In this document: in pieces, positions 1-14,700 of the stretch
Numbering within the stretch: position 1 is the stretch's first letter
How the letters are laid out: the number at the start of each line of letters is the position of its first letter
Origin: Paralichthys olivaceus
Taxonomy: Eukaryota; Chordata; Actinopteri; Pleuronectiformes; Paralichthyidae
DNA length: 64,000 bases
Assembly (NCBI RefSeq): GCF_024713975.1
Contig: NC_091095.1
Location: 1,752,001-1,816,000, forward strand
Reading direction: 5' to 3'
The notes under the pieces: model-generated
Databases searched by the model: none
Told to the model about the DNA's origin: nothing
What the model saw: only the letters and a program-made list of their open reading frames with translations
Made by a program: the position numbers and the translations under genes

Positions 1-2711
1 GAGGTTGCTGCACCGGTTAGAGGAAGCTGATACTATGATGCTGTAGTGCATCCCACAGCGGGCCTCCTCGAGGACACAAGAATCATAGGAGCTGTTACAG
101 GAGATGAGGGATTGGTCGTGACCCTCGGCCGTCACCACGTACAGGGTTGTGTTCACTGTGTTCTCCCATTCAACCAGGATGGTGTCATTGTTGCATTCTA
201 TCGCTGCACTGATGGACGTCAGAGCACAAGGACCTAGAGGAGTTGGGCCGCATTAAACACAATGTTAGAAAGTTCTGACTCACTACTGTCACCTTTGTGA
301 GCAGACGGAAGATTTAAAGTCTTTGACAACTTTGTGTTTCCGGTATTCAAGTATAAAGTTTATGAAATAGTTCAAATCTCCAAAATGATCCTTGTACCCT
401 TTCAGAAACTGTAATCACCTGTCACCAGCTCAAAGGTGGAGCTGTGATTGCTGCGGCAGTGCTCGTTCATGGCTTTGAGGGAGAGGGTGTAGCGCGTCCC
501 ACATTTCAGATCCGGGACCTCGCAGGGAGAGGAGGTGGTCGTGCAGCTGGAGTTGTGTCCGTTCATCTCTTCCGCAAACACAAAATAGCTGACGGCTCCG
601 TCTGCGTCATCCCAAGTCACCCAGGCTGAGTTTGATATGCAGTCCAGGTGGCTCTCAGGGTTTCTGGGCATGCACGGAGCTGTGGACGGTGATACGGCAA
701 CAAATGAGCATGTCTTGAGAAATGTTTAACAATTATATATGATGCACACATAACAGTTGCATGATGGGATTTCTTCCAGTGCTGCTGATGGTGAGTCGGA
801 TGCTCTACAATGAAGCAATGGCACCAAACTTACAGATCTTTTATATAAAAAGTATGAAATACACACAGGGTATAAACCTCTCTGAAGCTTTAACGAGTCT
901 GATCTAACATCTGACTGTGAGAAGTTTACCTGAGGAGGTTCTGACCAAAGCGCTCGGCTGGCTTTCACAGTCATCTCTGACGGACAGCACAGTGACGTTG
1001 TAGTGCTGTCCACACGGTAGATTGTTCAGGGTGCAAGTCGTGCTGCTTGAGTTACAGTAGAGTCTCGCCCCGGTGTTGCTCACCGCCGCCACATGGAAGT
1101 ACTGGACATCGGGGTTTGGAGACCAAGACACGGTTATGGCTCCTTCAGCACACTGAGCATTAACGGTCACGTTCTGTGGTGCACACGGGGCTGAGGGGGA
1201 GAAAGAGAGGGAGAACAGGAAGGTTTAAAATAGGAAAATAGAGGAAAGCACTTTGGGAATTGACCACGCCTCCGAATTAATAAACAATGATAAGGTGCAG
1301 TACCTGTCTGCACGTAAGACCTGCTGCTCTCCATGCTTGAACAAGACTCGTCCTGGGCGAACACGCTCACGTTGTAGGTCTGTCCACACTGCAGCTCGTC
1401 CAGGTCACAGTGAGTCACGGTGTTGTTACACTCAGTCTGGTGACTTCCGTCTGCGCTGACGGCCACTGCCAGATAGGACACTGCTCCGCTGGCTCGCTCC
1501 CACGTCACCGCAGCGGAGTTTGAATGGCACAGCAGAGCGGCCTTGACATAAGTGGGTGTGCAAGGCACTGATGGAGGGAAAGGGTTGGAGGGCTCAAATG
1601 AATGAAAGTGATTTAAACAGAAATAAACAACGGCACTCAAACTGAAAAACGTTATTCTTTATATTTTACCTGACTGCAGGTCGAGGTGAGCGACACTGTT
1701 GTCACACTCTCCATCCTGAGCTGTCAGTGTCACGTTGTAGAGCTGACCGCAATGCAGGCTGGGTAGCTGACAGCTGGTTTCCGTGCTGTTGCACTCAGTC
1801 CTGTGACCGTCGGGCCCGAAGGCTTGCACACTGTAGGAGGACACGCCCTCTTCTTCTTCCCACGACACCACGCCTGTGTCATTACTGCAGAACATCTCCG
1901 CTCTTACTCCCTGCGGTGCACACGGCACTGCAGACAAACAGAAGGTTCGGATTAAGTAAAGGTATCAGTAAAGTTCTAATATAATCTTTTAATCATATCA
2001 TAGATAAATGAATGATGAATAAAATCTTACATGTGTTGATCTCCACATCAGAGCTTCTAGCACTCGAGCAGGTCTCGTCCGAAGCGTTAACACTGATGGA
2101 GTAGTTGAGGCCACACAGCAGGTCGCTGAACAGGCACGTTGTCCCGTTGCTGTTGCAAGTTGATTCATAGCCACCGTTGCCCTGGGCAACTGCGGTGTAT
2201 GATGACGCCCCTTTGCTTGGCTCCCAAGAGACGGCCACGCCACCGGACTCACAAACCACCCGGGCTTCCACCTGCTGTGGTACACAGGGCACTGAACAGA
2301 CAGATAGAGGTGTTCAGTGAGAAGCAGCTAAAATCACAAAGAGCCGGACTCAAATATAAAACGTTTCAAAGCTGCAGTTAAAGAAAACTTCAAATTTGTT
2401 ACGTAGAATTCATCGTGCTGCCAGAACCCAAACAGTTTACTCAGACCGACCTGCTTTCATCTGTGTAATGCCGCTCGCTGACACGTTGCACACGCTGTTA
2501 TCAGCAATCACAGTGATGTTGTAGGTGCAGCCACACGACAGGTCTGGGAGGATGCAGGACTGCGTGGTCGTCTCGCAGCCGGACTCGTGTCCTTGCATGG
2601 AGAAGGCTTGGACGATGTAGGAATCAGCCCCCATGCTGGACTGCCAGTCAACCTGGGCTGTGTTGGTGGAGCAGTCCAGTTCAGCCACAACACCTTCAGG
2701 AGGACAAGGCA
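1..2711 (-). other. FN3 modules 43-49 of the giant gene, last one cut by the window edge
   Basis: Exons: 2451-2711 (43), 2031-2291 (44), 1670-1927 (45), 1304-1567 (46), 930-1190 (47), 419-679 (48) and 1-233 (49, incomplete). Module 44 ends with CACAT|gtaag rather than the usual ACAG|gt, and phase is still kept. Module 49 reads into the region of the final cysteine (SSNRCSN) when the window ends, so the array or its tail continues to the left and the domain count given here is a minimum. Confidence 0.8.
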
Positions 2712-5700
2712 CTGGAAGAGAGAAGGACAAACCATCACTAAGCTATTTGTGATTTAATGTCAGTTTCTTTTACAATGAGCAGGTCAGTTTCAGCCATAGA
2801 CTTTTAATAAAAATGGACGTCATGACAGTTTAGGTGAAGCCAAACCGTCTCCATTGCCACCTGGTGGCTGACCATAATAAATTCATAAAATTTTGCTGTA
2901 TTTTAAAACCTCACCTGATTCCACCTGCAACCTGGAGCTTGGGGGGCTGTTGCAGTTCTCGTTGGAGGCAACGACAATCACACTATAGCTCTGTCCGCAC
3001 CGCAGGTTCTGAAGCTCGCAGTTGGTGAAGTTGGAGCTGCAGGTGGAAATATGGCCGCTGGAGGACCGGGCTGTTGCCGTGTACTCCACGGCACCTTCTG
3101 CGAAGGCCCAGTCCAGGAGGGCCGAGTTGGTGAAGCAGTCCACAATCACTGAGCCGATGCTGGGTGTGCAGGGAGCTGGGTGAGGGAGGTGAGAAGTGGA
3201 GGGTGTGTGGATCAGACTTGGACAAGGCAGTGACATATGAGACAAATAAATCATTATTCCACCTGATTTTACCTGATTTGAACTCTATAAGTGGGCTGGG
3301 CAAACTCGAGCAGATATTATCTTTCGCCGTTGTCTGGACCATGTAGGTCTGTCCACACGTCAGGTTGGTCAGAGTGCACGTCAGATCTGAAGTATCACAG
3401 GAGGAGAAGTGTCCCTGTGTGCTCTGAGCCAACACCATGTAGGACAGAGCCCCCCTGCTGGCACTCCAGGACACCACAGCTTCATTTTCGGAACAGTCCA
3501 TCACCACATCCACATCAGCAGGAATACAAGGCACTGGAGAAAGGAGGGAGAGCGTTTTATCCTATTGTGACGAGGAGGATCGTTAGATATCAACATGCAG
3601 GAAAGTCGATGTGTTTACTTTTAAGGTGTCAGATTCAAAATACATACATAACATAACAACTAATCTTCACTGTCTGTAACGCACCTGACGTCAGGATGTC
3701 GACCTCACTGGGGTCAGAGTTGCAATCCCCGTTGGAGGCGATGACGGTGACTGAGTAGTTCTGACCACAGACGAGGTTGGGCATGCCGCACTCGTTGCTG
3801 TCAGACCAGCAGGCGATTGACTGGTCATCTTCCGTTGTTACCGTGGCGATGTAGAACTCCGCCCCGGCCGAACCGGTCCACGACACCACGGCGATGTTAG
3901 AGACACAGTTCACGAAGCTGGAGACGTCAGTGGGTGGGCAGGGCTCTGAGGTAAAGAGGGAGAACAGACTGGATGAGGGGATGGAGCCAACACCAGGGGA
4001 CATGAGTGGTGCGGTTCACCTCGGACATGTTGCACTAGTGTAGTGTTTTGAAATAAATGAGTCACGTTAAAAAAAAAGGTTTGTCAGGGTATGAGATAAG
4101 AATCTACCTGACTTAAGCACCGAGGGCGGACTGGGTTGACTTGTGCACTCAGAGTCCACCGCCTGAACAGACAGGAAGTACTCCTGGCCGCACAGGAACT
4201 CGGAGATGAAAGTCCAGGTGTCGTTTGTGCTGAGCTGCACTTTGTGGCCGCCGCTGGCCTCTGCAGTCACGATGTACAACTCTGCAGTTTCACTGGCATT
4301 CCAGGTCAGTGATCCCACCTGAGAAACAGATTCGATTTGAATTTGAATTTAGCTACATGACATAAACTCAAACGAACAATATTATAACTTAAGCCACAAG
4401 GGGTCTCTCAATAAAAACAATAACAAAAGACCTAGTTTGATGATGTCATAAAGCAGCGTGGAATCATGCTGATAAAAGTATTTACCTTTATCGAGCAGTT
4501 CAGAGACGATTCCAAGTTCTGGGGTACACACGGTCCTGGAGACACAAAGACAGAAGTTTAGTTTCAGACGGCAAATACAATACAACTCATTACTGATGAA
4601 CCTGCCCATCGTTTGAAAATCATGCTCACCCATCCGTATTGAGGTGCTGTTGCTTGGCAGGCTGCTGCACATGTAGTCGTTGGCGATGACGTGAACGGTG
4701 TACGTCTCTCCACAGTGCAAGTCATCCCAGGTGCAGCTGCTGGTGTTTGTGACACACATGTGTGTGTGGCCGTCCTCTGCCGTCGCAAGGGCCAAGTAGG
4801 ACTCTGCTCCGTCGCTCAGGGCCCAGCTGACCGAGCCCAGACTGTCCTCACAGCGTGTAAAGCTCTGCACATTCTCGGGGACACAGGGGCCTGAGGAGAA
4901 GACGATCTGTTAAAAATCATCGTGAACCCACTGACTGATCCGCACGTTTTATGAGACAAAAAGGTAAATGAGACGTACCTGTCTTGAATTCTTCGGGCAG
5001 ACTCACGGAGCTGTCACATCGATCATCCTGGGACTTCACGGTGAAGGTAAACAGTTGTCCGCAGGGCAGCTCAGCCTCTATCATTGTCTCATTGGTTTGG
5101 AAGGACGTGACGTATCCCAGGTCTCCCGTCGCCGTCACCACGTACACTGATGCTCCTAAAGCTGCCGACCAATCCAACACCACCGTGTCATTGTAACACG
5201 ACCCATTGACCTTCAGGCCCGTTGGCTGGCAGGGTTCTGATGGAAGAGGAACCAAATAAATGATGACTGCGTCAAGAAAATCAAGAAGCTACAGCAACAA
5301 AAGAGAATGTGGTCAGTTTTTAGGGTCGCTAATGGTCACGCTAATTAACATATAAGAAAGACGCATAATTTAGTCAACAAACCAACTAAACCAAACACAT
5401 AATCAATCAAATCCCTCTGGAGTTAATTCACAGGCCTCATACCCGTCTGAATCTCTACAGTGCTGCTGGTTTCACTGAAACACATGTTGTCATATGCAGT
5501 CACAGAGAATTCATAGGTCTCCCCGCAATGCAGGTTAGGGAACCGGCAGGTGGAGTTGGTGGAGTTGCACTTCAGTGTTCCCATGCTGCAGGTGGCGGTC
5601 GCCAGGTAGAGCTCCACATCTTCTCTTTCCTCCCAGAAGAAGTTGGCCGTGCTCGTCCCACACTGCAGGTCCACTCCGACGCGTACAGGTTTACAGGGGC

Positions 5701-8700
5701 CTGGACAAGATGTTGCAGTTACAAGAAATAAACCCACGTGGAACTGGAGATAAATGTATTAGTACAGAATAAATTCAGTGGTTCCAGTCACTTCCTCATA
5801 AACTATGTGGCTCCACTCACGTGTGGTGAAGGTGACGTTGGTGTGTCCCTCAGTTTGACAGTGGTCGCTGATGGTTGTCAGGCTGACATTATACGTCTGA
5901 CCACACTGCAGCTCCGTGAGCTCACACCAGTCCTCAGTGGTCTCACACGACGCTCGGTAGCCATCAGCTGCCACGGCAGTCGCTGCGTAGGAGCTGGCTG
6001 CGTCGGCCGGGCTCCAGGAGATTTCTGCTGTGCTGTTGTCACAGTCCAAGTCAGCCATCACATTCTCAGCCGCACAGGGAGCTACAGGAAGAAGAGAGAA
6101 AATGATTCCAGCTTCATTATGGACTCAGCTGCACTGATCTTAGCTCCAAATCTTAGTTCACGTTATCTCTCAGAGAAAGTAGCCTCCTCTGATGTTTACT
6201 AGAAGTTCACTAGAATTCACTTTCATCAAATTGCAGAAGCATGACTTCAGTGTCGAACTGTAAAAATCTGAGTGATGTGATGAGAAGGTTTTGGGGCATC
6301 AGGCACGGACAGGATGCTCGTGGGTTCACCATTTTTAAGCTGATTGTTGCTCTATGTCAACAACATGCATTTTCATAGTCTCTAATATATTTACTTAAAG
6401 TACCAGTACATTATAACAAGATAAACTATGAGGAAAAACTACATGTAAAAAATGTGATAAGGGGGAAATAAGAAAGTACGATACCTGCAACCAGCCAAAC
6501 GGTGGTGGAAGAACTGCTGTTGAGGGTCTTTCCGGTGGCCATGACGTCGGTGTAGTAGACGACTCCGCAGTGGAGATCTTCTATGTTGCAGAAAGTTTCA
6601 GTGGTGTAGCAGGAGAGGGAGTCGCCATTCCGCCCAGCAAGATGGGCCGTGTAGCCCACCGCACCAAAGCTGGTCTCCCACGACACGGTCCCAACGTTGC
6701 TCTGACAGTTAACACTGGTCCCCACGTTGTTGGGGGGGCAAGGCTCTGGAGGCAGAGAAAGAGGCAGGAGAGGTTTGACGATGCAGACTGGATTCTGTTA
6801 TTATCTTTAATATATTAAAACTAGAATTACTGGTAGGTAAATGATTCTGAACTTTAAAAGGAATTATCTAAAGGCCAAAAACATTTGACCTCTGATTGCA
6901 CAAAAGTCCATAAGCAGCGAATCATTACAACCATAATGAAATTATATTCCGGGTATTTGGTATCTGACTTCACTAAATGTTTCCAGATGACTTTTGTCTC
7001 TTGACTCTATCACTGCAGACCGATTCAAATGAAGTCCTGAGATCGTTAAGAACAAAGTCAAATACACACAAGAAGTTATATCAACACGTTTTCTCACCTG
7101 TTGCAATCTCAACTTGTTCTGTCGAAACGGACACGTCCTGGCACACGTGGTTGTTTGCTGTGACACTGATGTTGTAGACCTGACCACACCCTAAGTTATA
7201 CAAGGCACAGTAGGTGTCATTCGTCCTGCAGGAGACAGTGAGGCCCTGCTCTGTTACGCCCGCCACTGTGTAGTAACCAGCACCAGCAGACATGTCCCAC
7301 AGCACCTGGCCGATGGTTATGCTGTACTGAGTGCTGATTTGTTCAGGGATGCACGGCCCTGGAAGAGAAGAAGAAGGACAGATGAAGGACAGACGGTGAG
7401 GACGAGTGGGCAGTATGGTTTTAGTCTAAGGGCAGCTACCGACCAGTAACCAGCTGTCCCGTCATGTGACCGATGCTGCTGCAGGTCTGTCCCACAGCTT
7501 CGACAGACACGGAGTAGCTCTGCCCACAGCTCAGCCCTTCCAGATCACAGGAGGTGGTGTTGGTGTCACAGGTGTCAACGTGACCTGACGCGGAGACGGC
7601 CGACACCATGTACGACTGAGCTCCATCGCTCGGGGACCACACCACCGAGGCCGTCTCCATATAGCAGTCAAACACTGCCCTGATATTTATTGGTTCACAG
7701 GGAACTGAATGAAAGAAAGAGGAGATAAGACGACAGTCGTCACTTTAATCTGCTTTAAATTAATTTCACATTAAAAAAATCAATGACAGTCCCGTCACTC
7801 CTCTTTCCTACCTGCAGCTGTGTCAACCATGGGAGTGGGCGGGCTGTCGCAGTATCCGTCAGAGGACACCATGAAGACGTGGTAGATCTGCCCGCAGCCG
7901 AGTCCCGTCACATTGCAGTAGCTCTCGGTCATGGCCTGGCAGGTTGTGGTCTGACCGCTGCTGTCCTGCACTGTGGCGACGTAGGAGTCAGCTCCTGGAC
8001 TCTCAGACCAGGACACAATCAGAGAATTGGCTTCACAGTCCACCACGGAGGACATGTTAGCAGGGGTGCATGGCGCTGGTGAGAAGATGTGGACAGAAAG
8101 TTTAGTGGAGAAACTAGCTAACTTGACCCTTCAGGGAAAAAGAGTTTTACAGGTTGAACAAACAAGATATTATGATGTGTACTGTGTGTTTTTATTTTGT
8201 GATGTGTATTTTATATTTAGTTGTTTCTTAACAAATGAAAAGTATATTATTATTATTGTTGTTAATATTGTTTTAACTACTAAAACTTTAGAACAGTAGA
8301 AATATTGAGCTTCCCCAAAGAATTCTGAAATGTGTTTCATGTTGCTCTGGATAAGTTTTGTTCCATGTGAAAACTAAATACTAGCAGCACGTGTACAAAC
8401 TTAATAGTTCTATAGAACTCATGAACACAGGATTCAGCACGTACCCGTCTTGATCTTCACACTTTCACTCGGTTTGCTCTGGCAGTCTATGTCCTCTGCT
8501 GTCACAGTAGCGGTGTAGAGTTCTCCGCAGCGCAGGCCTGTCAGCTCGCACCGGTTCAGATGGGACATGCACTGTTCTTCGTGACCGTTAGCGTTCACCG
8601 CTGTCACTCGGTACAGCTGCCCCCCTTTGCTGTAGTCCCACGACATGGAGGCCACGTTGTCGCTGCAGCTCAGACTGGCTTGAAGGTTCTGAGGAACACA

Positions 8701-11700
8701 TGGTGCTAAGGGAGAGAGGTCGATACAGATATTATTCTTTATTCTCATTTCTTCTCACAGTCTCTGGCACAGACCTGCGTGACATGCACTGTATGTACCA
8801 CACCTGTCCTGGTGATATCCGCCTCACTCTGGGAGCTGTTGCAGATTCGTCCTTCGGCTCTGACGTGCAGGAAGTAAAATTCTCCACACGGCAGATCAGT
8901 GATGTCACAGCCGGTGTCCGATGTGGTGCAGCAGGTGGTGTTTCCATTTATCTCCTCCAGAGTGGCCGTGTACACTACCGCACCGGGAACGGCCGACCAG
9001 GAGATGCTGATCGTGGCGTTGTCGCAGCCCAGTGAATTCTGCACGTCCTGAGGGGTGCAGGGAGCTGAGGAAGGAGAACAAAACTGGGTTCCTCATCATG
9101 TTTTTATGAACCAATAGAACATAAGTAAACAGAGCAGGTACGGCATTTTGCTTTTATAAAAAAAATTTAAATAATTACGACAAATTCATTAATTTTGTTT
9201 GGATGAAACTCTGTTTTCTTGTTCTCTCATATTAATTTCAGTTTATGCTTTTATTATGTGTTTCACTTACCCGTCTCTGTTATGACAGCGTTGCTGGGGG
9301 GACTGGAGCACTGCCGGTCGCCGGCCCTCAGAGTCACCGTGAGGTTCTTGCTGCACTTCAGCTGCGGCACAGCACACAGCCCCTCCGATATGACGTTACA
9401 CTCAAATATCTCCTCGTCGCCCAGGTTGTCTGTCACCGTGGCGACGTAGCCTTCCGCCCCCGCAGACTCCTCGTACATCAGCCAGGTTGTGTTTGTCAGG
9501 CAGTCGATCTCCACCTCAGAGATTGTTGGTCCGCAGGGAACTGGGGGCAAACAATAAATACAAACTAATAATAAAAAAATGCAGAGGAACATGTATCGAT
9601 CATTTAAAGGAAATCTAGAATTATTCCATGAAGCAAAAAGCAAGCCTTCACTGTGCACTGTAAAAAAAAGTTAAGATAAAGAAAATAAAAGAACCACAAA
9701 CAGTTTCAAATCATTAATCAAAGGATTTAATATGATCCGTGCCTGTTGTGATCTCCTGTGTGGGGCTGTCTCTGCCCACACATCCATTCCTGGAAGGTGT
9801 GATGGTGACGTTGTACTTTGTCCCGCACTCCAGTGTGCTGAGATCGCAGCGGCTGTTTGTGCCGGTGCAGTTGTGTGTATGACCTGTGTTGTTAACCGCT
9901 GACACCGTGTACTCGACTCCCGCCGCGCTGTTGTTCCAGGTTACAGACACAACGCCGGTGCTGCAGTCGACAGCGGGCAGGAAGGACGACAGAGGGCACG
10001 GAGCTGAGTGGAGAAAGAGGAAGTTGAGGTGACGATAAAAGATTCATTTTATGCAGGTTTTGTCTATTTTTAGATTTGACTGGAAAAACTTCAATTTTTA
10101 AAGTATATTCAAAGTTTATACACAGCAGCAAAGTTTGAATAACTTTAAAAGAAACACAGAATTACGTTCACACCGATCTGTGTCCTTCACCTACCTGTGA
10201 GGACCTGGACCGTGGGGCTCTGGGAGCTGTTGCAGGCTTCATCTTCAGCCGCCACTGTGACATCATAGGTCAGATCACACTGCATGTTGGGCACCACGCA
10301 GTGATGCTTATCTGTTGTGCAGGTGCTGACGTGAACTCCGCCGCTCGCCACGGAGGCACGGAACTTTACAAAGTGACCTGTCGACTGCCAGGTGACATTG
10401 AGGACACCTGCAGGACAGTCGAGGTTGTTCTGTATATTCTGTGGAACACACGGAGCTGAGGAGGGAGAGACAGAGAGCAAAGTGAGTGGTCACAGGTTTG
10501 ATCCCACCACGGCACCCGAGCTCTTGAGTGGGACATGGGACTGTTCATCACTCACTTGAACTTCAATAAATGCTTCCTTAAAATTGTAAATTATTTAAAT
10601 ACCGACCTGTGCGAATCACTTTAATGTTACTTTTGGCTCCAAAACAGTTTCCATCCGAACCCACAGCATAGACCTGGTACTGCTGTCCACAGAGCAGACT
10701 GGGTATCTGGCAGCTGGTGCTGCTGGTGTTGCAGGACCACCGGTGGCCCTGTGCATCCACCGCCACAGCCATGTAGGAGAAGGAGCCCTGCGAGGCCTGC
10801 CACGACACCACCACATTGTTTGATCGGCAGGAAGAGTTGACCATGAGGTCGGTGGGGGGGCAGGGAGCTGAGGGAACAGGAGACGATCGGTCAGTCGGAT
10901 CAAAGCACTGGATAATACTTCAAGTTCATAACAAGATAAAATAATAACATAAAAGTGGCAGAAACCATTAAGTGATTTATAAACAACAGGTTAAAAGTAG
11001 TGATTAGGAAAAAAGTAAGTTCAAATAGTTATTGAAAAATATTCTCCAGCTAAAAGTAAGAGAAAAAGTCAGATGGGTGATATTTCTTTTACAAATTAAA
11101 ACTCAACAAGTTATTTTTAGAAATCACTGAACTCTTCACATCTCACCTGTGTTGATTATGTGCCAGTCCAGGCCCGGGCTGAGGCAGTTCTGTCCCTGTC
11201 CGCTGACGCTCACCTTGTAGCTCTCCCCACAGTGCAGAGACGTGATGTTACAGGAGTTACCGCTGGTGGAGCAGGTCTGCTTATGTGCGATGTTGAAGGC
11301 ATCGGCTGAGGCGTTGTAGTACATTATGCCGCTGCCGGGCGTCCAGGACACCAGGGCTGTGTTGGTGTTGCAGTCCAGAGTTGCCTCCAGAGCACTGTGG
11401 GGACAAGGACCTGGGCAGGGAGGGAGAGGTCAATACATAGAGAGGGTCAAGTGTTGAGCAGATATGTACTGTGTGTTCAGATCCTCAAATTCAGTTGATT
11501 CCTGCTTGGATTTTAAAAGGACCTTCAGAGATCTTGGCTACTTACTTTTAATACAAATCACAATCTTTGTTGTGCTTGTTATTGAGAACGACAGCGGGAA
11601 CATTGCAATTTCTGCACCGAGTAAATGCTGGATATTGTGATAACTGTGTTTTTCTTACCTGTAGTGGTCGTGATGTTCTCGCTGACCAAACTGACGCAGG

Positions 11701-14700
11701 AGTCGTGCCGAGCCACCGCAGTGATGTTGTAGTCCTGGCCACATGCCAGGTTAGGGAAGTTGCAGTTGGTGTCTGTGCTGGTGCACTCAGCATCGTGGCC
11801 GAGGCTGCCCCGAGCGTAAACCGTGTAAGATGTGGCGCCACGTGCAGAGTCCCACATGACCACGGTGATGCCGGTCAGACAGTCCCCTTGTTCTGTGAGG
11901 TGGGTGGGAACACACGGAGCTGGAGGAGGAGATGAAGAAGTAAGTACGTGGCCGGGTCACTGCAGCTCAATGTCTTGTACTGTTTCTATTTAACACAGTT
12001 CATTCCTGCATCACTCAAACTTGTGGTCAACATAAAGACGGCTCTAAGTTAGTGTGTTAGTGTCTATATACAAATAAACACGTCAACAAAGACAAAACAA
12101 TGGTTTTCAAAGTTTGTGTGTGCAGGGAGAGATCGACTTCACCTGTTTTGAGCTGTTGTGCAACAGCCGGCTCACTGCTGCAGGAGTTTGTGTGGCCGAC
12201 CACACTGATGATGTACGTCTCTCCGCAGGTCAGCCGGTCGAACATGCAGACGGAGCCGCTGGAGTTGCAGGTTCTGATCCCTCCTGTGCTGTCGACCGCC
12301 GTCACCACCTGAGTCTGGTTTGGACCCGAGTTCCCCCACATCACAGACGCTGAGTTAGTGCTGCACTCCAGGTCCACCGTCACGTTGTCCGGTTTACAGG
12401 CGGCTGCAGATTTGGAGGATAAATAAGAGAGACAGAGGGAAGGAGTCACGATAAGGTGCGGAGGGAAGGACAAAGCTTCTGGTGAAGTCGTCGTGATGCA
12501 ATTAAAAGGCGACGGAAATGAAATGTCTCGTAACCTTGAATAAAACTGTGGATTTCTCTGGGTTTGAATGTTTTGGATAACGAAAGTACTCAAGTGAACA
12601 AAGTATATAACGTACTGTCGGTGTAGTATAATATCTTTAATATGCTGTCATTCCAGAAGAAAGGGTTCTGCTACCTGACTGCACGCTGTAGTCGGAGCCC
12701 TCAATGGTGCCGCAGTCGACCGACGGTGTCGTGATGACGATGCTGTAGGTGAGGCCACATGTCAGGTTCTCGATGGTGCAGTTTGTGTTGGTTGAGTTAC
12801 AAGTCGCACGTGTGCCGTCGCTGCCGATGGCGATTGCAGTATAAGACCCAGCATCGCCGATGCTCCCCCTCCACTTCACTGCGAAGGAGTTGACGTTGCA
12901 GTCCAGTTCTGCTACCACTCGGTCAGGTAGACAGGGAGCTGTGGGACGGAAAGGACTCAGATTTAAAACAAAGAGAAATATTCAGAATCCTGATCAGAGT
13001 TGCGGGAAGCGGCAGGTTTCATGTACCTGAGGTAAATGTAAAGGTTTCCCCCGCACTGCTGTTGCAGGTCGCACTGGAGGCAACCACAAACGCAGAGTAC
13101 TGATGTCCACAGTCCAGCTTCACAGAGCAAGTTGTTATGTTGGAAGAACAGGAAACCACGTGACCGTGGGTACCGGTCACTGTGGCCGTGTAGGAGACAG
13201 CGTGCATACTCGGCGCCCAGGTCAGCGTTCCCGAATTGGTGCCACACTCGGCAGTGGCAGTGAGATTAGTTGGGGGACACGGAGCTGGAAGAGAGGACGA
13301 AAAGGAACGAAGAGAAATACAATAAATCATCTAAGTCAGCTTCTGTAAATCATTACTAATCACTGGGATGGAAGAAAATACTAGTGAGAAAATGTCTCAA
13401 TGTTTAACTTTAATATCTTCTAAAATTCTATAAAATAAACCCAAGAGAAATATTTCATTATTGATGTCATTATGATTTAAAAGAGAAGTTACTATTATTA
13501 TATCAAATATTAAAACCTCTTACAGCTGTAACAACTAGTTGATTCATCAATTAATCAATTACCTTAAGTAGCTAAGTTGATGATTTATTATTTATTTCTT
13601 CTGAATTCTGAAAGTTCTGTGTTTTTTTACATTGAGTACCATTATGAACACTTCGTCAGCATGGGCCTTGTTTTTGCTGATTCATCAATGAATCAGTGAC
13701 ATGGCAGAATAACCGATAGCCGCTGCCCAGGTCTCCGTACTAGAGAAATGGACGACCACTGATTTTCAGAATTACTTCATCTCACTGTAAAATCTCCTGA
13801 TCGGCACAATTGAGAAACACAGTTGTGTCCAGACATTAACCTGTCTCGGTTTGAATGGGCTCGCTGAGGGCGCTGGTGCAGTCAGAGTCCCTCGCAGCGA
13901 CCGTGAGATTGTACGACTCGCCGCACCGCAGCCCGGTGATCACATGGGACGTCTGCGTTGTGGTGAAGCTGGCATTGACTCCACCTTCTTCTTGGGAGTG
14001 AACGACGTAGCTGACACCACTTTCAGGACTCGGGTTCCAGCTCACTGTGATGTCACTGCTCGTGCAAGTGGTGACTCCGGTCACATTGGTGGGAGGACAG
14101 ATGACTGAGGCAAGAGACATTTAGAAAATAGTGTGAATGAAACATGAAAAGTATGATATCACAATGTATTCAGTCCATATTATCGAGAACAATGATTTAC
14201 ATTAACACAACACTTCAACATTTAACATTTGACAACACTTGAAAATGTTAAATGTTGAAGCTAAAAGTGAAATCTGAATGTTAAATGATAAATTAAATCT
14301 GAATGTTAAATCTAAATGTTAAATTCTAAATCTAAAGTTGAATCAAAATGTTGGATCTTAATCTAAATGTAGAATTTAAATCTAAATCTAGATGTTAAAT
14401 CTGAATGTTTTTAACCCTAACCCTTAAAAAAAGTTTTTAAACAAAATACGGCTTTACAATTGACCCACAAAGAACAACTCGCAAGTGATATGTGAAACCT
14501 AAAATGCTCTCATAGTTTTACTTTGCTTTGATAAACAGCCTGTACAACAGCGTAAGATTGGCATGAACACACACACGCACACACACACACACACACACAG
14601 CCCCCCCCCCTGACCTGATTGCAGGGTGACAGGCAGGCTGGGTTTGCTCCTGCAGCCCCTCTCCACCGTGACCACCGTGACCACAGAGGTTTCCCCACAC

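Noticed and set aside
14411..14425. Telomere-like TAACCCTAACCC patch as an interstitial telomere.
   Set aside because: Only two units inside a degenerate AT-rich repeat; chance is enough.
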